Assembly: GCA_037952775.1 (NCBI GenBank)
Contig: JBANAY010000003.1
Span: 30,938,001-31,002,000 of the forward strand
Source of the DNA: Clonostachys chloroleuca
Lineage: Eukaryota; Ascomycota; Sordariomycetes; Hypocreales; Bionectriaceae
Length of the DNA: 64,000 nucleotides
Reading direction: 5' to 3'
Part shown: piece after piece, positions 23,596 through 34,947 of the stretch
Layout: each line of letters starts with the position of its first letter
Numbering within the stretch: position 1 is the stretch's first letter
The notes under the pieces: model-generated
Seen by the model: the letters and a program-made list of their open reading frames with translations, nothing else
What the model was told of the DNA's origin: nothing
Databases searched by the model: none
Position numbers and translations under genes: made by a program

Positions 23596-23710
23596 GGCTC
23601 TGTGGCGCAGTGGTCGCGCACTCCAACTGTGCGGTTTCCCTGTGATACTTCCCAAAAGGAAGTATCACGGGGCCACAGGAGAGGACCTCGGTTCGAATCC
23701 GAGCAGAAGC
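23596..23710 (+). ncRNA. tRNA-like Pol III transcript with inserted hairpin
   Basis: A perfect A box (TGGCGCAGTGG, 23603-23613) and perfect B box (GGTTCGAATCC, 23690-23700) are followed by a T8 run at 23715-23722, a Pol III stop. D-arm GCGC/GCGC and T-arm CTCGG/CCGAG fold as in a tRNA, with a normal 5-nt gap before the T-arm. The acceptor strands GGCTCTG and CAGAAGC pair only in part. A Trp-like CTCCAA loop is present, but the anticodon arm does not fold canonically. Between the arms sits a perfect 11-bp hairpin (23642-23652 with 23658-23668, loop CAAAA), extended by CCC/GGG and CTGTG/CACAG pairs. It could be an intron-bearing tRNA-Trp relic, a pseudo-tRNA or a new small RNA. Confidence 0.55.
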
Positions 23711-23714
23711 ATTC

Positions 23715-23722
23715 TTTTTTTT
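23715..23722 (+). terminator. Pol III T8 terminator
   Basis: Eight T residues begin 5 nt after the tRNA-like 3' end, the usual place for RNA polymerase III termination. Confidence 0.5.
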
Positions 23723-24422
23723 GCGACTTTATTTTTATTTTTAACAGCTATGGTTTCACAGAGAGCTCAGGACAAACTTACCACACCTCTGCCCTTCCCC
23801 CCGGGTCAACCATTACGCCGGCATATAATATTTTTGCCGCGATACTGGAGGTCTCTACTATGGACATTGGTTCATGCCATTTTATTATTTTGGGCAAACG
23901 AGACGATGGATTGTTAATTTTATCTTATGGTGGGTTAAGCTGTAGCTTCAAATGGATTCTGCAAAGGCCGAAATTTCTAGTACAGTAGCTTTCTTCTCTC
24001 GACGCGGGAGATCATCGTTCTTGATCAAAGATTTCTCAGATTGCGAAATTTTGAGTAAATTAACTTAATCAATGAATAAGAGCGTATCTCGAGGCTACAA
24101 CTAGGGAATTCTACTTATAGCTGGAGCTATCAACTTGTCGCTTTATATAGCTATAGGGTAGGTAGAATACTGACGTACCCTATACCTCCGAACTTCCACA
24201 ATCTTAATATGAATAGTTTAGTTGTTGATTGTTGCCCCGGTAGTATTAAATAGGGAGCAAAATTAACATGAAGACCAAATCAGATAGTACTGCGAGGAGA
24301 CTAGATTGGTTTCAATCGTGAACTGGGCCATGTACCAGCGCTGGCATTAGAAGCATACCACATCTCACCTTAGGAGCTTGCCTCCGGAGCTGGCCATCGA
24401 CGCCCCTGTGCCAGAAGCTTGT
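23723..24422. other. Intergenic
   Basis: No gene seen; moderately A/T-rich, with the 3' flank of the NRAMP gene at its right end. Confidence 0.4.
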
Positions 24423-26414
24423 TTACTTGCCGAGACCGAGCAAGACAAGGTTGGCAACGTTCAGCACCGCCATGGTGATCCAAAGCAAGATACCGAATGT
24501 GGTTGTATACCAAGAATTTTCCATGGAGGTGCTTCCCGCCTCCCGAGCGCCACCAGCCTCACTCGTTGTGGCGACACCGCCTGATCTATCCGAGCCAGGA
24601 GCGATGGTCATGTACCTAACACGAGAAGTGAAGTAAATGAGCGGCGCGGTCACAAACGGAAGCACGATGCTGAGCACAACCTGCGACGCATTCAGCGCAT
24701 CATTGAGGCCTGAGCGGCCCACGGCGGCGGCGATGACGACGCTGGGGATAATGCTGATGCTGCGGGTGATGAGTCGACGCAGCCATGGGCGGACCTTCCA
24801 ACGTAGGGCCCCTTCGGAGACCATCTGCCCAGAGATTGTGCACACGATACCGGCGGACACACCGGACAGTAGGAGAGACAAGGCAAAGATGGTGCCAGCA
24901 GCGGGGGAGATGGATCGCGATAGGAGATCGTGGATGCCGAAGATGTCGGCTTCAGGAGCGGCGGGGTTGTCGAAGAGGGAGGCTCCGGATACAATGACAA
25001 TGGCTGAGTTAACAAAGAGGGCAAATGTGAAGAGCGATATTGCCAGCTCAATGGCGGAAAAGCGGTAGCAGTGCTTGATGGCCTGGAGCGAGGGGATGTA
25101 GTAGTCTTTGCCGTCTTCGCTTGAGTCGTCTATGTTGTCGCGTGTCTCGGGAGCAAGGCCGTGGCTCTCGTCGTACTCTCTCAGGCGTGGCTGGACGATA
25201 CCGGAGCCGAGATATAAGCTGTGTGGCATGACGGTCGCACCGAGAATGCCACAGGCCTGGTACAATCTATTGTCCGAATTAGCAATCGACAGGTGGCCTC
25301 TTTCGTAGTCGCTATTGTCACACTTACCCTTCCGACTGACGGATGGCGTCAGACGGCAGAAACCCACGGAAGACGGTCCCGATGCTGGTGTGCTTGATAA
25401 GGGAGAGCTGGATGCAAAAGCAGACGACGACGCCCAGTACAAGGAACGTTATGAAGAGCTCGAACAACCTCAGACCTCTCATTGTCCCGTGCGGGTTGTA
25501 GAATAGAAGTAGAAGCATGACGTCGACAATGGAAATGGCACATCCGGCAACGAGGGGTATCGCCGGTATCAAGAGGTTCAAACCAATGGCAAATCCAATT
25601 ACCTGCATTTATTGAGCATTAGTATTCCTAATTGGAGCAGAATTTTAAGAGGTCACATACCTCGGCGATATCGGTCGCGATAATGGCAGCCTCAGCAAAG
25701 AAGTACAAGATGTAGTTCATCCATGGAGGAAGGAAAAGGCGGCAGCACTGGGCAAGATTGAGTCCTGAGACCGTGCCTAGCTTGATGCATAGTGTCTGGA
25801 GAAAGATGGCAAAGAGATTGGCCATGAGAACGACAAACAGCAGTCTGTACTCGAATGTAGCCCCAGCCGCCACACCGGTAGAGTAGTTTCCTGGGTCAAC
25901 TAGAGAGGTCGAGCATTAGCATCAGGAAAAGCCACGAGATAGGTGGTGACTCGTGTCTCATACTGTAAGCAACGGAGATCATAAACCCTGGGCCGATGAA
26001 GGAGCCGAATTTGACGACGACCCTCTTGAGCTGGCGTCTCCAGTTGGGAGGACCGCCCTCTCCGTCGCCGCCCTCCCTGCCGCGAGGAGGAGGCGGTATC
26101 GGGATGGACATGTAGCTGGCGGGCTGGGCCGTGTCCCTCCCATCTAGCAGGCTGACTGCGGCGACTTCGCCAGCCTGCTTGGGTCCCGCCAAGGTCTTGG
26201 AAGGCCTCCTGAGAGTTGGCTCATGCTGTATGCCATGTTGTATTGGCGGTTCGGACGGGGAGGGACTTCGCTTGTCCGATGCTTGCTCCCTCTCATTGAC
26301 AATGCCATTGAGATCTTGATTGGTGGTCAGGTCGGCCGAGAGCCAGGCGGGGTTCTGGTTGAAACCGCGCGTGTCTTGCTCGTACGGCTCCTCGGTGCGT
26401 GAAGTCTTGTTCAT
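24423..26414 (-). CDS. NRAMP-family divalent metal transporter (Smf-like)
   Basis: Four exons, 25964-26414, 25661-25899, 25328-25602 and 24423-25266, giving 602 residues; introns are 58-64 nt. A hydrophilic cytosolic N-terminus of about 130 residues precedes FGSFIGPGFMISVAYIDPGNYSTG. The DPGN metal-binding motif (about 152-155) and the MPHS motif (335-338) are intact. These two motifs supply the Asp, Asn and Met that bind Mn2+/Fe2+ in the family. About eleven membrane segments are visible. It should import manganese, iron or related metals with protons, at the plasma membrane or an endomembrane. Start ATG at 26414 is the first in the frame. Confidence 0.94.
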
Positions 26415-27611
26415 CGTTGCTTGTGGTGGTTATATTATCTTGGATAGGGACTGTCTTGGCGCCAAGCGGTCTGATGGGGATGAAAGTTGGTGGTTCAAGG
26501 ATGAAGCCGCCAGAAATACATTGTTCCGGCTATCCCAGAGCGTTACGTAACGTTCCGCGCGCGCTGTTCCGTCCCTTGTAGCCGTAATTGAACTGTCCTG
26601 GAGCGGAGCGACGCACCCGGTCTGTCCCGTAAACAAACGTAACAAACGCCTGGCCGAATACAGTCGCTGACAATGGTTTTAGCGCCCGTTACAGGCGATC
26701 GTTCGGAGCACAAAGGAACACATAGCCTACCGTATTGAATGCTCAGTTTCACACGACTCAATAGCCAAAACAATGGCCCAAATGCCAATTAGCTCCAGGT
26801 GAATAGACAGACCTAATCGGACGCGTATCCCCTCAATTCTGTATGCTTCAAGCTATTCTGCATCTTCGTGCTAACACCCTAGGTGCAGAGAAATCGCCGT
26901 TTGAGTCAATTACGACGGAAGCCGTTTTCTAGCGCAGGCCAATAATCACTGCACCTCACATCCAGTTCCAACAGATCATGATCCTTGACGTCATCTGCTT
27001 ATGTTGTGACTTAGTCTTTGCTGTCTGGCACCTTTGCGCACGACAGAGCTGCGCAGCATCTATATAGCTCCTGTCTACAGTCAATCGAAAAGTCGCCGTA
27101 ATATGTCACAATGGACTCAGCAATGGTCCCGACACCGGCGACTGTATCCGGACCGGCTTTCGGGTTATCTGATTTCCGAAGAGATACTATAATGGTAGTT
27201 ACGACAGTAGTTTCAACGCCAGAATGAAAAAGACTATGGCTCATCGATCCGACACTAAAACCTTCAGCCAAGTTTGAGATTGAGAAAGTGGGTAGAGATG
27301 GGGTTGTGTTCGATGCTCATGGGACCAAAGACATCTAAAGAAGTGAGACTGGATAGTGATATTGGCACAGAGGGATGGTAGGAGGTTTCCAATGAATACT
27401 TGCCCGATCACACTGCCAGGTGTTTCAACTCCATGCTATGTCGCGGCTTGACTATTTTCTGGATGCACCACGAATATCCTTCTAGATGTGATGTGTGTAT
27501 CTTCAACAATCACCCTCCAAGAAACGTATTTGTCCCCATGAGATTTACATTTGTATTCTAGCTTGTGTGGATGTAGCCTGAAATGTGTGCTTCATTGAAT
27601 TTGTACATATT
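26415..27611. other. Intergenic
   Basis: NRAMP promoter on the right of its start and malate dehydrogenase 3' flank on the other side. A minus-strand frame at 27011-27271 is unremarkable. No gene called. Confidence 0.4.
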
Positions 27612-28873
27612 CTACACACCCATGAAAGCATGTCCAGCCTGGATATTTGCTTTGAGGTCCTTGAGAGCCACCTCTAGCAGCTTCTCCTCACTGTCTGACA
27701 GTGAGCCAATATCAAAGACCTTGGTAGCTCCGTTAGAACCAAGCTCTACCTTCACAGCAAAGTAATCCACTCCTAGCCTGGCGGCAATTTCCTTGCCGCC
27801 CTGGATGCCGGGAAGGTAGACATAGGCTTCCTCTACACCGGGGGTGCCGCTCTTCGCTTGTAGCAAGGCCTTTATAAAGCGAAATCCTGCGTAAGCCATG
27901 CAGGTTGTTGCACTGCCAGCACCCTTCTTGCTCTCAACAATCTCGTCCCCACCGAACTGTACCCCTGCGTAAAGTGAAAGGGCCATTAGATTTAGATCGC
28001 AGTGCATTGATATTGTAGGTAATAAGAACTCACTGTGAATAACCTGTGCCAATTTTTCCGAGTCGATGCTGATTTCAGGCACTGCCTGGCTGTAGAGAGG
28101 CAAGATAGTCGCACCGCTGTGTCCCCCGATGACAGGCACCTTGAATGACTTAGGGTCGGCACCTCCGCCGAGAGCATGTGCGATGAAGGTCGATGCCCGT
28201 ACAACATCAAGAGTTGTCACACCGAACAGGCGGGTAGCGTCATATGCATCTCCTTGGCGTAAGGCTTCAGCCGCCACGGGAACAGTTGAGTTGACCGGGT
28301 TGGTCACTATGCAGCAAATGGCCTGTGGGCAAGTCTTGGCAACTTCGGTGAAGAGGTCGCGGATGATGCTTGCATTAGTCTGGCGCAAAGGTGAGCCGGT
28401 AATTAGTATGAGCATACGTAAGGAAAACAAGATAGTCCACAGACCTTGAACAGATCTAGGAAACCGGCAACGTTATCTCATGTCACCATGCACAATATAG
28501 GCAATAGCTATAGCTAGGCCGAGCTGCAGGGGGATTTCTCATACCGTCTCGAGTCATCCCTGGCTTGCGCGCGATGCCAGCGGTAACCACCACAAGGTCA
28601 GCCCCCTTTAGTGCTTTCCGTAGCCCTCCATCCTCAGCGAGGTGGCCGGAGACCTTGGCCCTGGTATCTATGTGGTTCAAGTCTGTCGCGATACCTGGGG
28701 CATGAACAACATCATAGAGCGCAATTTCATCAAACAAGTCACTCTGGAGACGACTTTGTGAGCCTTCGGAAAGTCGGTTAGTTTGAAGATTATTAAAGAC
28801 TTACAGACTTGCACAAAAGGCTGAGTGGTGTGCCAATCTGGCCTGCAGCACCAAGGAGAGCGATCTTAGTCAT
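27612..28873 (-). CDS. Malate dehydrogenase (NAD)
   Basis: Five exons: 28805-28873, 28545-28743, 28445-28455 (an 11-nt micro-exon), 28034-28379 and 27612-27964, giving 325 residues. The Rossmann start is KIALLGAAGQIGTPLSLL, with Asp of ALYDVV as the NAD selector. Active-site elements are ARKPGMTRDDL (substrate Arg), VTNPVNST, the Asp/Arg pair in TTLDVVRAS and the catalytic His in GGHSG. It converts malate and oxaloacetate. There is no mitochondrial presequence and no clear peroxisomal tail (ends HAFMGV), so I infer a cytosolic form. The micro-exon restores MTRDDLFKTNAS exactly, which supports the model. Confidence 0.93.
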
Positions 28874-29357
28874 TTTGGTTGAGGCGTGCCGTCAGAGTGA
28901 GTATGGGCCAGCTCTATCCTTCCCGGTGTCAATTGTTCTCCATTTGGCTTTGTGGCCTTTTATATTGCTGGAAAGAGGAGATTTCAAGCAACTATGCAAA
29001 ATTCGTAATCTGGGGTCAGTGACGTCCCGGGAACGGCTCGATCTTCGACACCAATCGGTAAAAGGTTGCGGCTAAAGTTTTAGCCACCTCGTCGTCCAAA
29101 CTCGCGTAGGAATTCCCTCAACACCTTACAAAGATTCAACGCATTACCTCTAATCTCGGGTAAACAGTTAGATATTTTAAGTTTCTCCTCAACTATCTAT
29201 GAGAGTATTTCTAGCTAGAAATAAGTATAAATATATACATATCTTAGAGCGCTATAAGTATAGTACGTCTATCGCTCTTAATATTTTTCTTATCAGGAGT
29301 ATGATAGTATTCCTAAGATAGAATTTCCCGTTTATTTCTCTTGGATTTATTGTGAAT
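28874..29357. other. Intergenic with AT-rich part
   Basis: No gene. About 29160-29335 is A/T-rich (TATAAATATATACATA) and may be another RIP-like relic, or just promoter and terminator sequence. Confidence 0.4.
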
Positions 29358-30419
29358 CTACTGGGATTGTGTATTTACATGCTCGGGCACAGGGGATACC
29401 AGCTCGATGCCTAGAACTGCCCTTCTAGCGTTCTCCATGGCCCATGTTTCCATCTTTGCCAGTGTCTCGGTCGTATGTGTTCCTAAGTGCGGCACCAAAA
29501 GAGCTCTGCTTTGCCTGAGTAATTTCTCATTAATCTCAGGCTCGTGCTCGTAAACGTCGATGCCGACAGCACCAATCTTCCCGCTCTCAAGGCCATCAGC
29601 CATAGCGGCTTCATCGATAATGGCACCCCGGGCGGTATTGACAATGACGACCCTATCCTTCATCAGTGAAATCTCTTTTGCCCCAATCAGATGCTTCGTG
29701 TTGGCGTTGAGGGGTACGTTGATGCTGATGATATCGCTCTCGGCCAGAAGTTTTTCGAATGATACGTACTCAGCACCGGCAGCCTCCTCCTCTGACAGAG
29801 GGCGCCGATTGTGATACCGCGTGACTAAACCAAAAGGTTCGCTGCGCTTCTTGATAGCTCGGCCAATCCGGCCCATCCCCAGAATACCCAGGATCTTCCC
29901 CTGCGGATCGTGGCCAAAATCAATGCCCTTCTTGAAGTTGCCAGCCCTGAGCGAGGTCAGAGACGGGTTGAGTTGCCGAAGAGCACCCAATAGGAGCCAG
30001 ATAGCCAAGTCAGCCGTGGCCTCAGTGACAGGATCAGGCGCATAGGTAAGGACAATACCGCGCTTCGTACAAGCAGCCGGGTCAATCTGATCATACCCGG
30101 CGCCGTTGTGGCAGATGTGCTTGCAGCTCGCAGGCAGGCGCTGGATGAATTCCTCGTCGAACTTGCCGGCTACAGAACCGCTAGCAGAGGTTCTGTAAAT
30201 GACAGATATATCCTTATATTTTCCCTCGAGGTCTTTGAAGAACTCATCCCTGGTCTTGCTCGTGACGACTTCAGTATGTGCAATCTCTTGAAGACTCTGA
30301 TAAAAAGACTTGGCATGTCTGACAGGATTGAAGAAGAGGATAAAAGGCTTGGTGGGAGACATGGTGCTGTATGTGCGGCGAGACCCGAGAGGTTTGATGA
30401 TCGAAGTGAGAAGTCGCAT
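29358..30419 (-). CDS. D-2-hydroxyacid dehydrogenase / glyoxylate reductase-like
   Basis: Intronless, 353 residues. The NAD-binding motif is GILGMGRIGRAIKKR; catalytic residues are the Arg of NTARGAIIDE, the Glu of YEHEPEI and the His of PHLGTHT, as in GRHPR and hydroxyisocaproate-type enzymes. It should reduce a 2-keto acid such as glyoxylate or hydroxypyruvate with NAD(P)H. The first 19 residues (MRLLTSIIKPLGSRRTYST) look like a mitochondrial leader, and a second ATG (30362, MSPTKPF) would give a cytosolic form. Both starts are plausible. Confidence 0.93.
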   Translation of the reverse strand: MRLLTSIIKPLGSRRTYSTMSPTKPFILFFNPVRHAKSFYQSLQEIAHTEVVTSKTRDEFFKDLEGKYKDISVIYRTSASGSVAGKFDEEFIQRLPASCKHICHNGAGYDQIDPAACTKRGIVLTYAPDPVTEATADLAIWLLLGALRQLNPSLTSLRAGNFKKGIDFGHDPQGKILGILGMGRIGRAIKKRSEPFGLVTRYHNRRPLSEEEAAGAEYVSFEKLLAESDIISINVPLNANTKHLIGAKEISLMKDRVVIVNTARGAIIDEAAMADGLESGKIGAVGIDVYEHEPEINEKLLRQSRALLVPHLGTHTTETLAKMETWAMENARRAVLGIELVSPVPEHVNTQSQ

Positions 30420-30803
30420 TGGATCACACCTGTACTACGGGTTATATCCTTGCCAGACTCGTCCAATAGAGAGTGATTTGCTCCGAGACGGAATTTGAGA
30501 TGTAGCAAGTTACAATCGCCGTTCCACGAAAGGGACTTTGAATTTGGGTTAGACGCGAGTAGTCTGGAATCCCTACAACCGAATCATGGCGATCGAGCTG
30601 GCATATGTTTTGCCGCTGTGGGGAAAGTATTGGAAAATGCTCCGAGGCTGCTGAGTGAGCCATGGCAAAACTTTCTACCGCCGCTCAGACAAACGGCAAA
30701 TGGTCTACAGGGCTAGCATAGGTCTTCAAGTAGAGACTTATGTGACAGTCACTGCCTGTTTCTCATTATCCAGAGACTACTCAGTCTGATCAAGTTACCG
30801 TAT
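30420..30803. other. Short intergenic gap
   Basis: Promoter of the hydroxyacid dehydrogenase and 3' flank of the short-chain dehydrogenase. Nothing else seen. Confidence 0.4.
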
Positions 30804-31891
30804 CTAATTCAACCGCCTTTGCGTCACAATCCTCTCCAACACATCCAGGCCAAACCTCCGATACAGCACCGCGTCCAATACCCATTCTCCGATCCAGGTT
30901 GCCCATCTCGCCAGCGAGGCACTACCCCCAAGCCAGATCCAGTCATTTTTCTGCCCAAAAATGGGCCAAAACCAGCTCTTGTCTTCAAGAATTCTTTCCA
31001 CCAGCTGAGCGGAAAAGTCCTGCGCACTCATCTTCGAAGTATTCTCGGAGTACCGAAGCTTCCTGAGATACGCGTCTTCAACCACCTTGTAGATTGAGGA
31101 TTCAGGCAGTTCCCGATAGACTTTGGTACCACTCGTCGTCTTTACGAACCCAGTCATCACAACCATGACGCGGACACCAAAAGGCCGTACTTCCTGTCTC
31201 AATGTTCGAGAAAAGGAATTGATAGCCCCTTTTGTAGCACAAAATACAGAACCATACACGTATGGGGTGATGGATGCGAGACTGCTCATGTTGACGATGA
31301 TACCTTTTGCAGAAACAAGAAGATCAAGGAATGATTGCGTTATCGCCATGACACCAAAGACATTTGTTTCGAAGGTCTTACGAACATCATCCATATCGAT
31401 GTCAGCGGCGGGAATAGTGTGTGAGACGCCGCTATGGTAAAGACCAGAAGATTAATTGGATACGATATCAAGGGAAGGGCCAGAAATCATGTCAGAACTC
31501 ACGCATTATTTACCAAGATATCGAGGCTTCCTCCGGTAAGTTCCTCTACTTGCTTTTTGCAAGCGGCAATGCTCTTGGAATCCGTAACATCGAGCGGTAA
31601 GACAACCATGCCCGACCCTGCGAGCTCCTGGAGAATTTCTGGTCGACGAGCTGTGGCAATGACGGTGCATCCTTTACACTGAATGAGAACAGGGGTATTG
31701 ATTAAGATAATTAGATGGATCTGAGACTATACCTCGAAGTTGAAAACTCTTGCACAACTCATAGCCGATGCCCCCGGGAGTGCACCTAGACAGGGATCAG
31801 TGCCTGTAATAAGGCATATGGGTATTCGAACTGTTCATGTGGCTCACCCAGTTACCAGGACTGTCTTGGCAATCCAAGAGACCCCCATCAT
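30804..31891 (-). CDS. Short-chain dehydrogenase, AYR1-like, with Phe at the catalytic Tyr position
   Basis: Four exons, 31848-31891, 31733-31785, 31503-31671 and 30804-31431, giving 297 residues. Cofactor motif VTGCTPGGIG (TGxxxGIG), VNNAG and NMSSLAS are intact. The AYR1 relatives (1-acyldihydroxyacetone-phosphate reductase) carry YCASK as the YxxxK catalytic pair; here it reads VFCATK, so Phe152 replaces Tyr while Lys156 remains. A hydrophobic stretch near the C-terminus could hold it on lipid or ER membranes. With Tyr missing, normal reductase activity is doubtful. It may be inactive, altered or affected by a sequence error. Confidence 0.88.
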
Positions 31892-32913
31892 GTCTGCGAA
31901 AGGAGAAATATATAATGGAAGTGCTCTTTAGCTTGCTTAACTGGTTTGAATAACAGCTGGCAGGAAACCTTCAGTAAGCTGAAGTAAGGCGGGGGTGACA
32001 ATTGAAGCCTGCAAACAATGAAGGGGATTTTAGTTGCGGCCAGTTTGGTGGGATTAGAAACCGGCTAAGGTCAAATTCTAGGGGGACGTTGGGGGAGTTT
32101 TGTCTCGTAATTTATCGGAAACTCCACTGGAGCTCTCTTCAAAACAGCATGTCACTTCGAGTACGTCAGCTTCGTTCGGGTCGGATTCCCGGAAAACTGC
32201 GCATTATGTCACTAGCGGCCTGTTTCTAGTCTTACCCTTGGCCACATCACGAGGGGACATTATGTTAGCAGTACGCATAAGAAAAAGATATTGTGTAGAG
32301 AGGAGCGCAAAATCATAGATATTACAACTATTTATGTGGCAAGATAGAGATGGCTGGATTAATGCGTAGTTCGAGAGATCGGACTTCGCCGAACATGATG
32401 AGCGAGTCAAAAGCGGTGCTGCCGTCACCGTAAGTAGAATGAGCAACACTTCGATTTGTAAATTTCTTTCCATTGAAGATGATCTTGTTTAGAGCATGGG
32501 AGCCCAGAACAAAGTATAGTGACAACGCGGAAATAGTGAGTGTGTGACATGGCGCCGATTGCGAAACGTTCCTGAGTGATCCTACTACCAGTCCAATAGC
32601 ATGTTAAACAGTTGTAAGGAACAGGTAATGTATATTTAGAAACTAGTCCACAGTTTTGACCAATCGTAGTATATATGTAACCGGCCTGTGTTCAGTCGCC
32701 TGTTCTAGACACTCCTCCTCGACAAAAGATCTCTTGTCCAAGGGCCTTTCTACCTAGGATTTTTTGAAGGACCCGAGACCCCAGTTTCCTCGTCAATTGT
32801 ATTTAAAGAGGGCAGACCCCGCACCTGGGCTCACTGGAATCACCGACTGTTTAGCTACAGCATCGTCGTTCTCCGTCCCACTCAATGAGTGCCTATCCAA
32901 GAGGTCAACAGAG
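31892..32913. other. Intergenic
   Basis: No gene supported on either strand. Confidence 0.4.
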
Positions 32914-34314
32914 ATGACTCGTCATCACAGAGAGTGCCCAAAATTTCGGGACCTTATACTCTTATTCCGTGAGATAGGGTTCCTTCAGTACCTTTTGTTC
33001 TTGCTTCCTTTTATTCTATACGGCCTTCTCTTTCACATTCCACTCTATTCACTCATGTACACATTCGAATTCATTGTCCGATTTCGGGAGTATGTGGATC
33101 CTAGGTCTGAGAGAAATAGATATATACGGTTCATAAAGCGACGCCAAGAAGCACTTTCAAAACACGTTGCCCCGTCCTCCACTCTTAATCTAGCTCGAAT
33201 TCGAAGGGATGCGTCACATCCCGGGCCGAAGGACAAGTTCTTTGGTTGCCTGCCCCCGAGATTCGACGTCGAATTCTGGTCTACGCCTTTGGCGAACGCA
33301 CTGTCCATATTGATATATCCTACACATTGACGAGTAAGCCCGACGAAGGAGGTTCAGCTGGCGCATCAGCTGCAAAGACGCATGCCGGACTGGTGCGACG
33401 GCCCGATCATTATATTAGGATGTACGACGAGGACGAGTGGCAATGGCGGTGGTATGGCTGCGTCTGTCATCGTTCTGGTCCAGAAGACATGGAACTATCT
33501 TTAGGGAGATTTCGCAGCTCTCCTGGCATAGATAATCGAAAATTTAGGTTGTCAGCTTGTCTGATAGGTGGCGGAGTTTGCCACGCTTGGCCTGGGAGTC
33601 AGCCTGATAAATGTCGACTGGAATGCTTAGGTTAGCTATTGACATCTAGACAAGCGTGAGTTGTTGTTGAACTCTTTAATCCCTTAATAGATTGAGAACT
33701 GACTGAAAGGTGTCAATATATCTAGGTACATCGAAAGCATGGAAGTGATCTATAGAGAAACACCATAAACTTCTCGTCATCCGATATCATGCTTTCCTCT
33801 CCCAGCATACTACCTCCCAACATCCGCAGATCGATTAGATCCCTAGAACTGGTGATCGATACGCAAAGCTCGCCTCTCAAGTACGCATTCGAAGATCAGG
33901 AATTTTCTTCGCCCGCCCTTCATGCAGCACCCATATTCCCAAGTCTTCTATATCTACGTATATCGCCCGTTGATTGGGACATTGATATTTCTGTTAGGAG
34001 GGATCAGTTGCTTAATCAGTTGCATCACTATACTACCTTTAACCCCGAAAATAGCATCACCGACCGTAGAAGTGACGGTGGACTGGGATCTCACCGGCTA
34101 CCGTACATTGAGCAATGTCCTCAGCGAATGCCAGGGCCAAGCATCACTGCAAATGCAAGAATGCGAATCTGGAGGGAGAAGATATTGGCGACAAATCCCG
34201 ACTTCTATAGCCAACGTCCCTGCTAGAGATACACAATCGCTTGACACTACAGGTGGCCCAAACAAGCGCCAGGGCTATTGGATTAACTGTGAGGAAGCAG
34301 AAGATTTAGATTGA
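32914..34314 (+). pseudogene. DUF7730-domain protein, frameshifted
   Basis: The first frame (from ATG 32914) has a hydrophobic segment FLQYLLFLLPFILYGLLFHI and reaches KDKFFGCLPP. Reading then shifts by one base at a C5 run (33253-33257) into PEIRRRILVYAFGERTVHIDIS, the opening block of DUF7730 proteins. Further blocks WYGCVCHR, PGSQPDKCRLECL, NFSSSDIML..SIRSLELV and the C-terminal RRYWRQIP...GYWINCEEAEDLD lie in changing frames, with a stop near 33635. The order is preserved, so this is one gene with several lesions. Function of the family is unknown; F-box-like roles have been guessed. Confidence 0.6.
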
Positions 34315-34947
34315 CGAGTGAGACCATTGCCATATTGCAGGCCGTTGTCAAAATGAGTCCTCCTCAATAGCAATGAGGGACACCTGTCTCATTGGGCTAT
34401 GCCCTGATTATGTTAGGAACGCAATGACATGGGATTAAGATACCTTCTTGGACGGAATTGAGTACAAATTTGGAGGGCAATATGACCACTAATAGTCGAG
34501 CCGCCTTCGTACTAGGATCTAGTCATGTGTTGAACCGTTCATTTTTCTCCATGCGGGCTATCACATCTCCTGTCATTTGCTCCATACCTATCCTCGGATG
34601 ATGACACTTACCGACCGAGAAACTGGGCCTCCAGCACGACTATTCCCACTTATATTTCTTGTAAGGTTGATCTGCATCACAGATGGTCTAGTGCCGGCGA
34701 CAATAACTAAAATAGTAAATTTTGTGTCGGCTCAAATTTCCCCAAACAACGACCAGGAGTATCTAACCCCGATCAAACAGGTCCTCTCCCATGCCGTGCT
34801 CGTCACAGGATTTCTCCAATGTTTAAAAGAGCCGATGCTCTCTCTTTACAGAGGACGAATACAGACATCGTAATATCAAAGATTATCTGCTCGCAATACC
34901 CATCCTCTATCTTCCAGATCGTTGGATCTTTAATCTCACTTCTCAAC
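34315..34947. other. Intergenic
   Basis: Promoter and leader of the oxidoreductase. A 98-codon plus frame at 34577-34873 has no support. Confidence 0.4.

Noticed and set aside
24637..25068. 143-codon plus-strand frame
   Set aside because: Antisense of NRAMP membrane segments.
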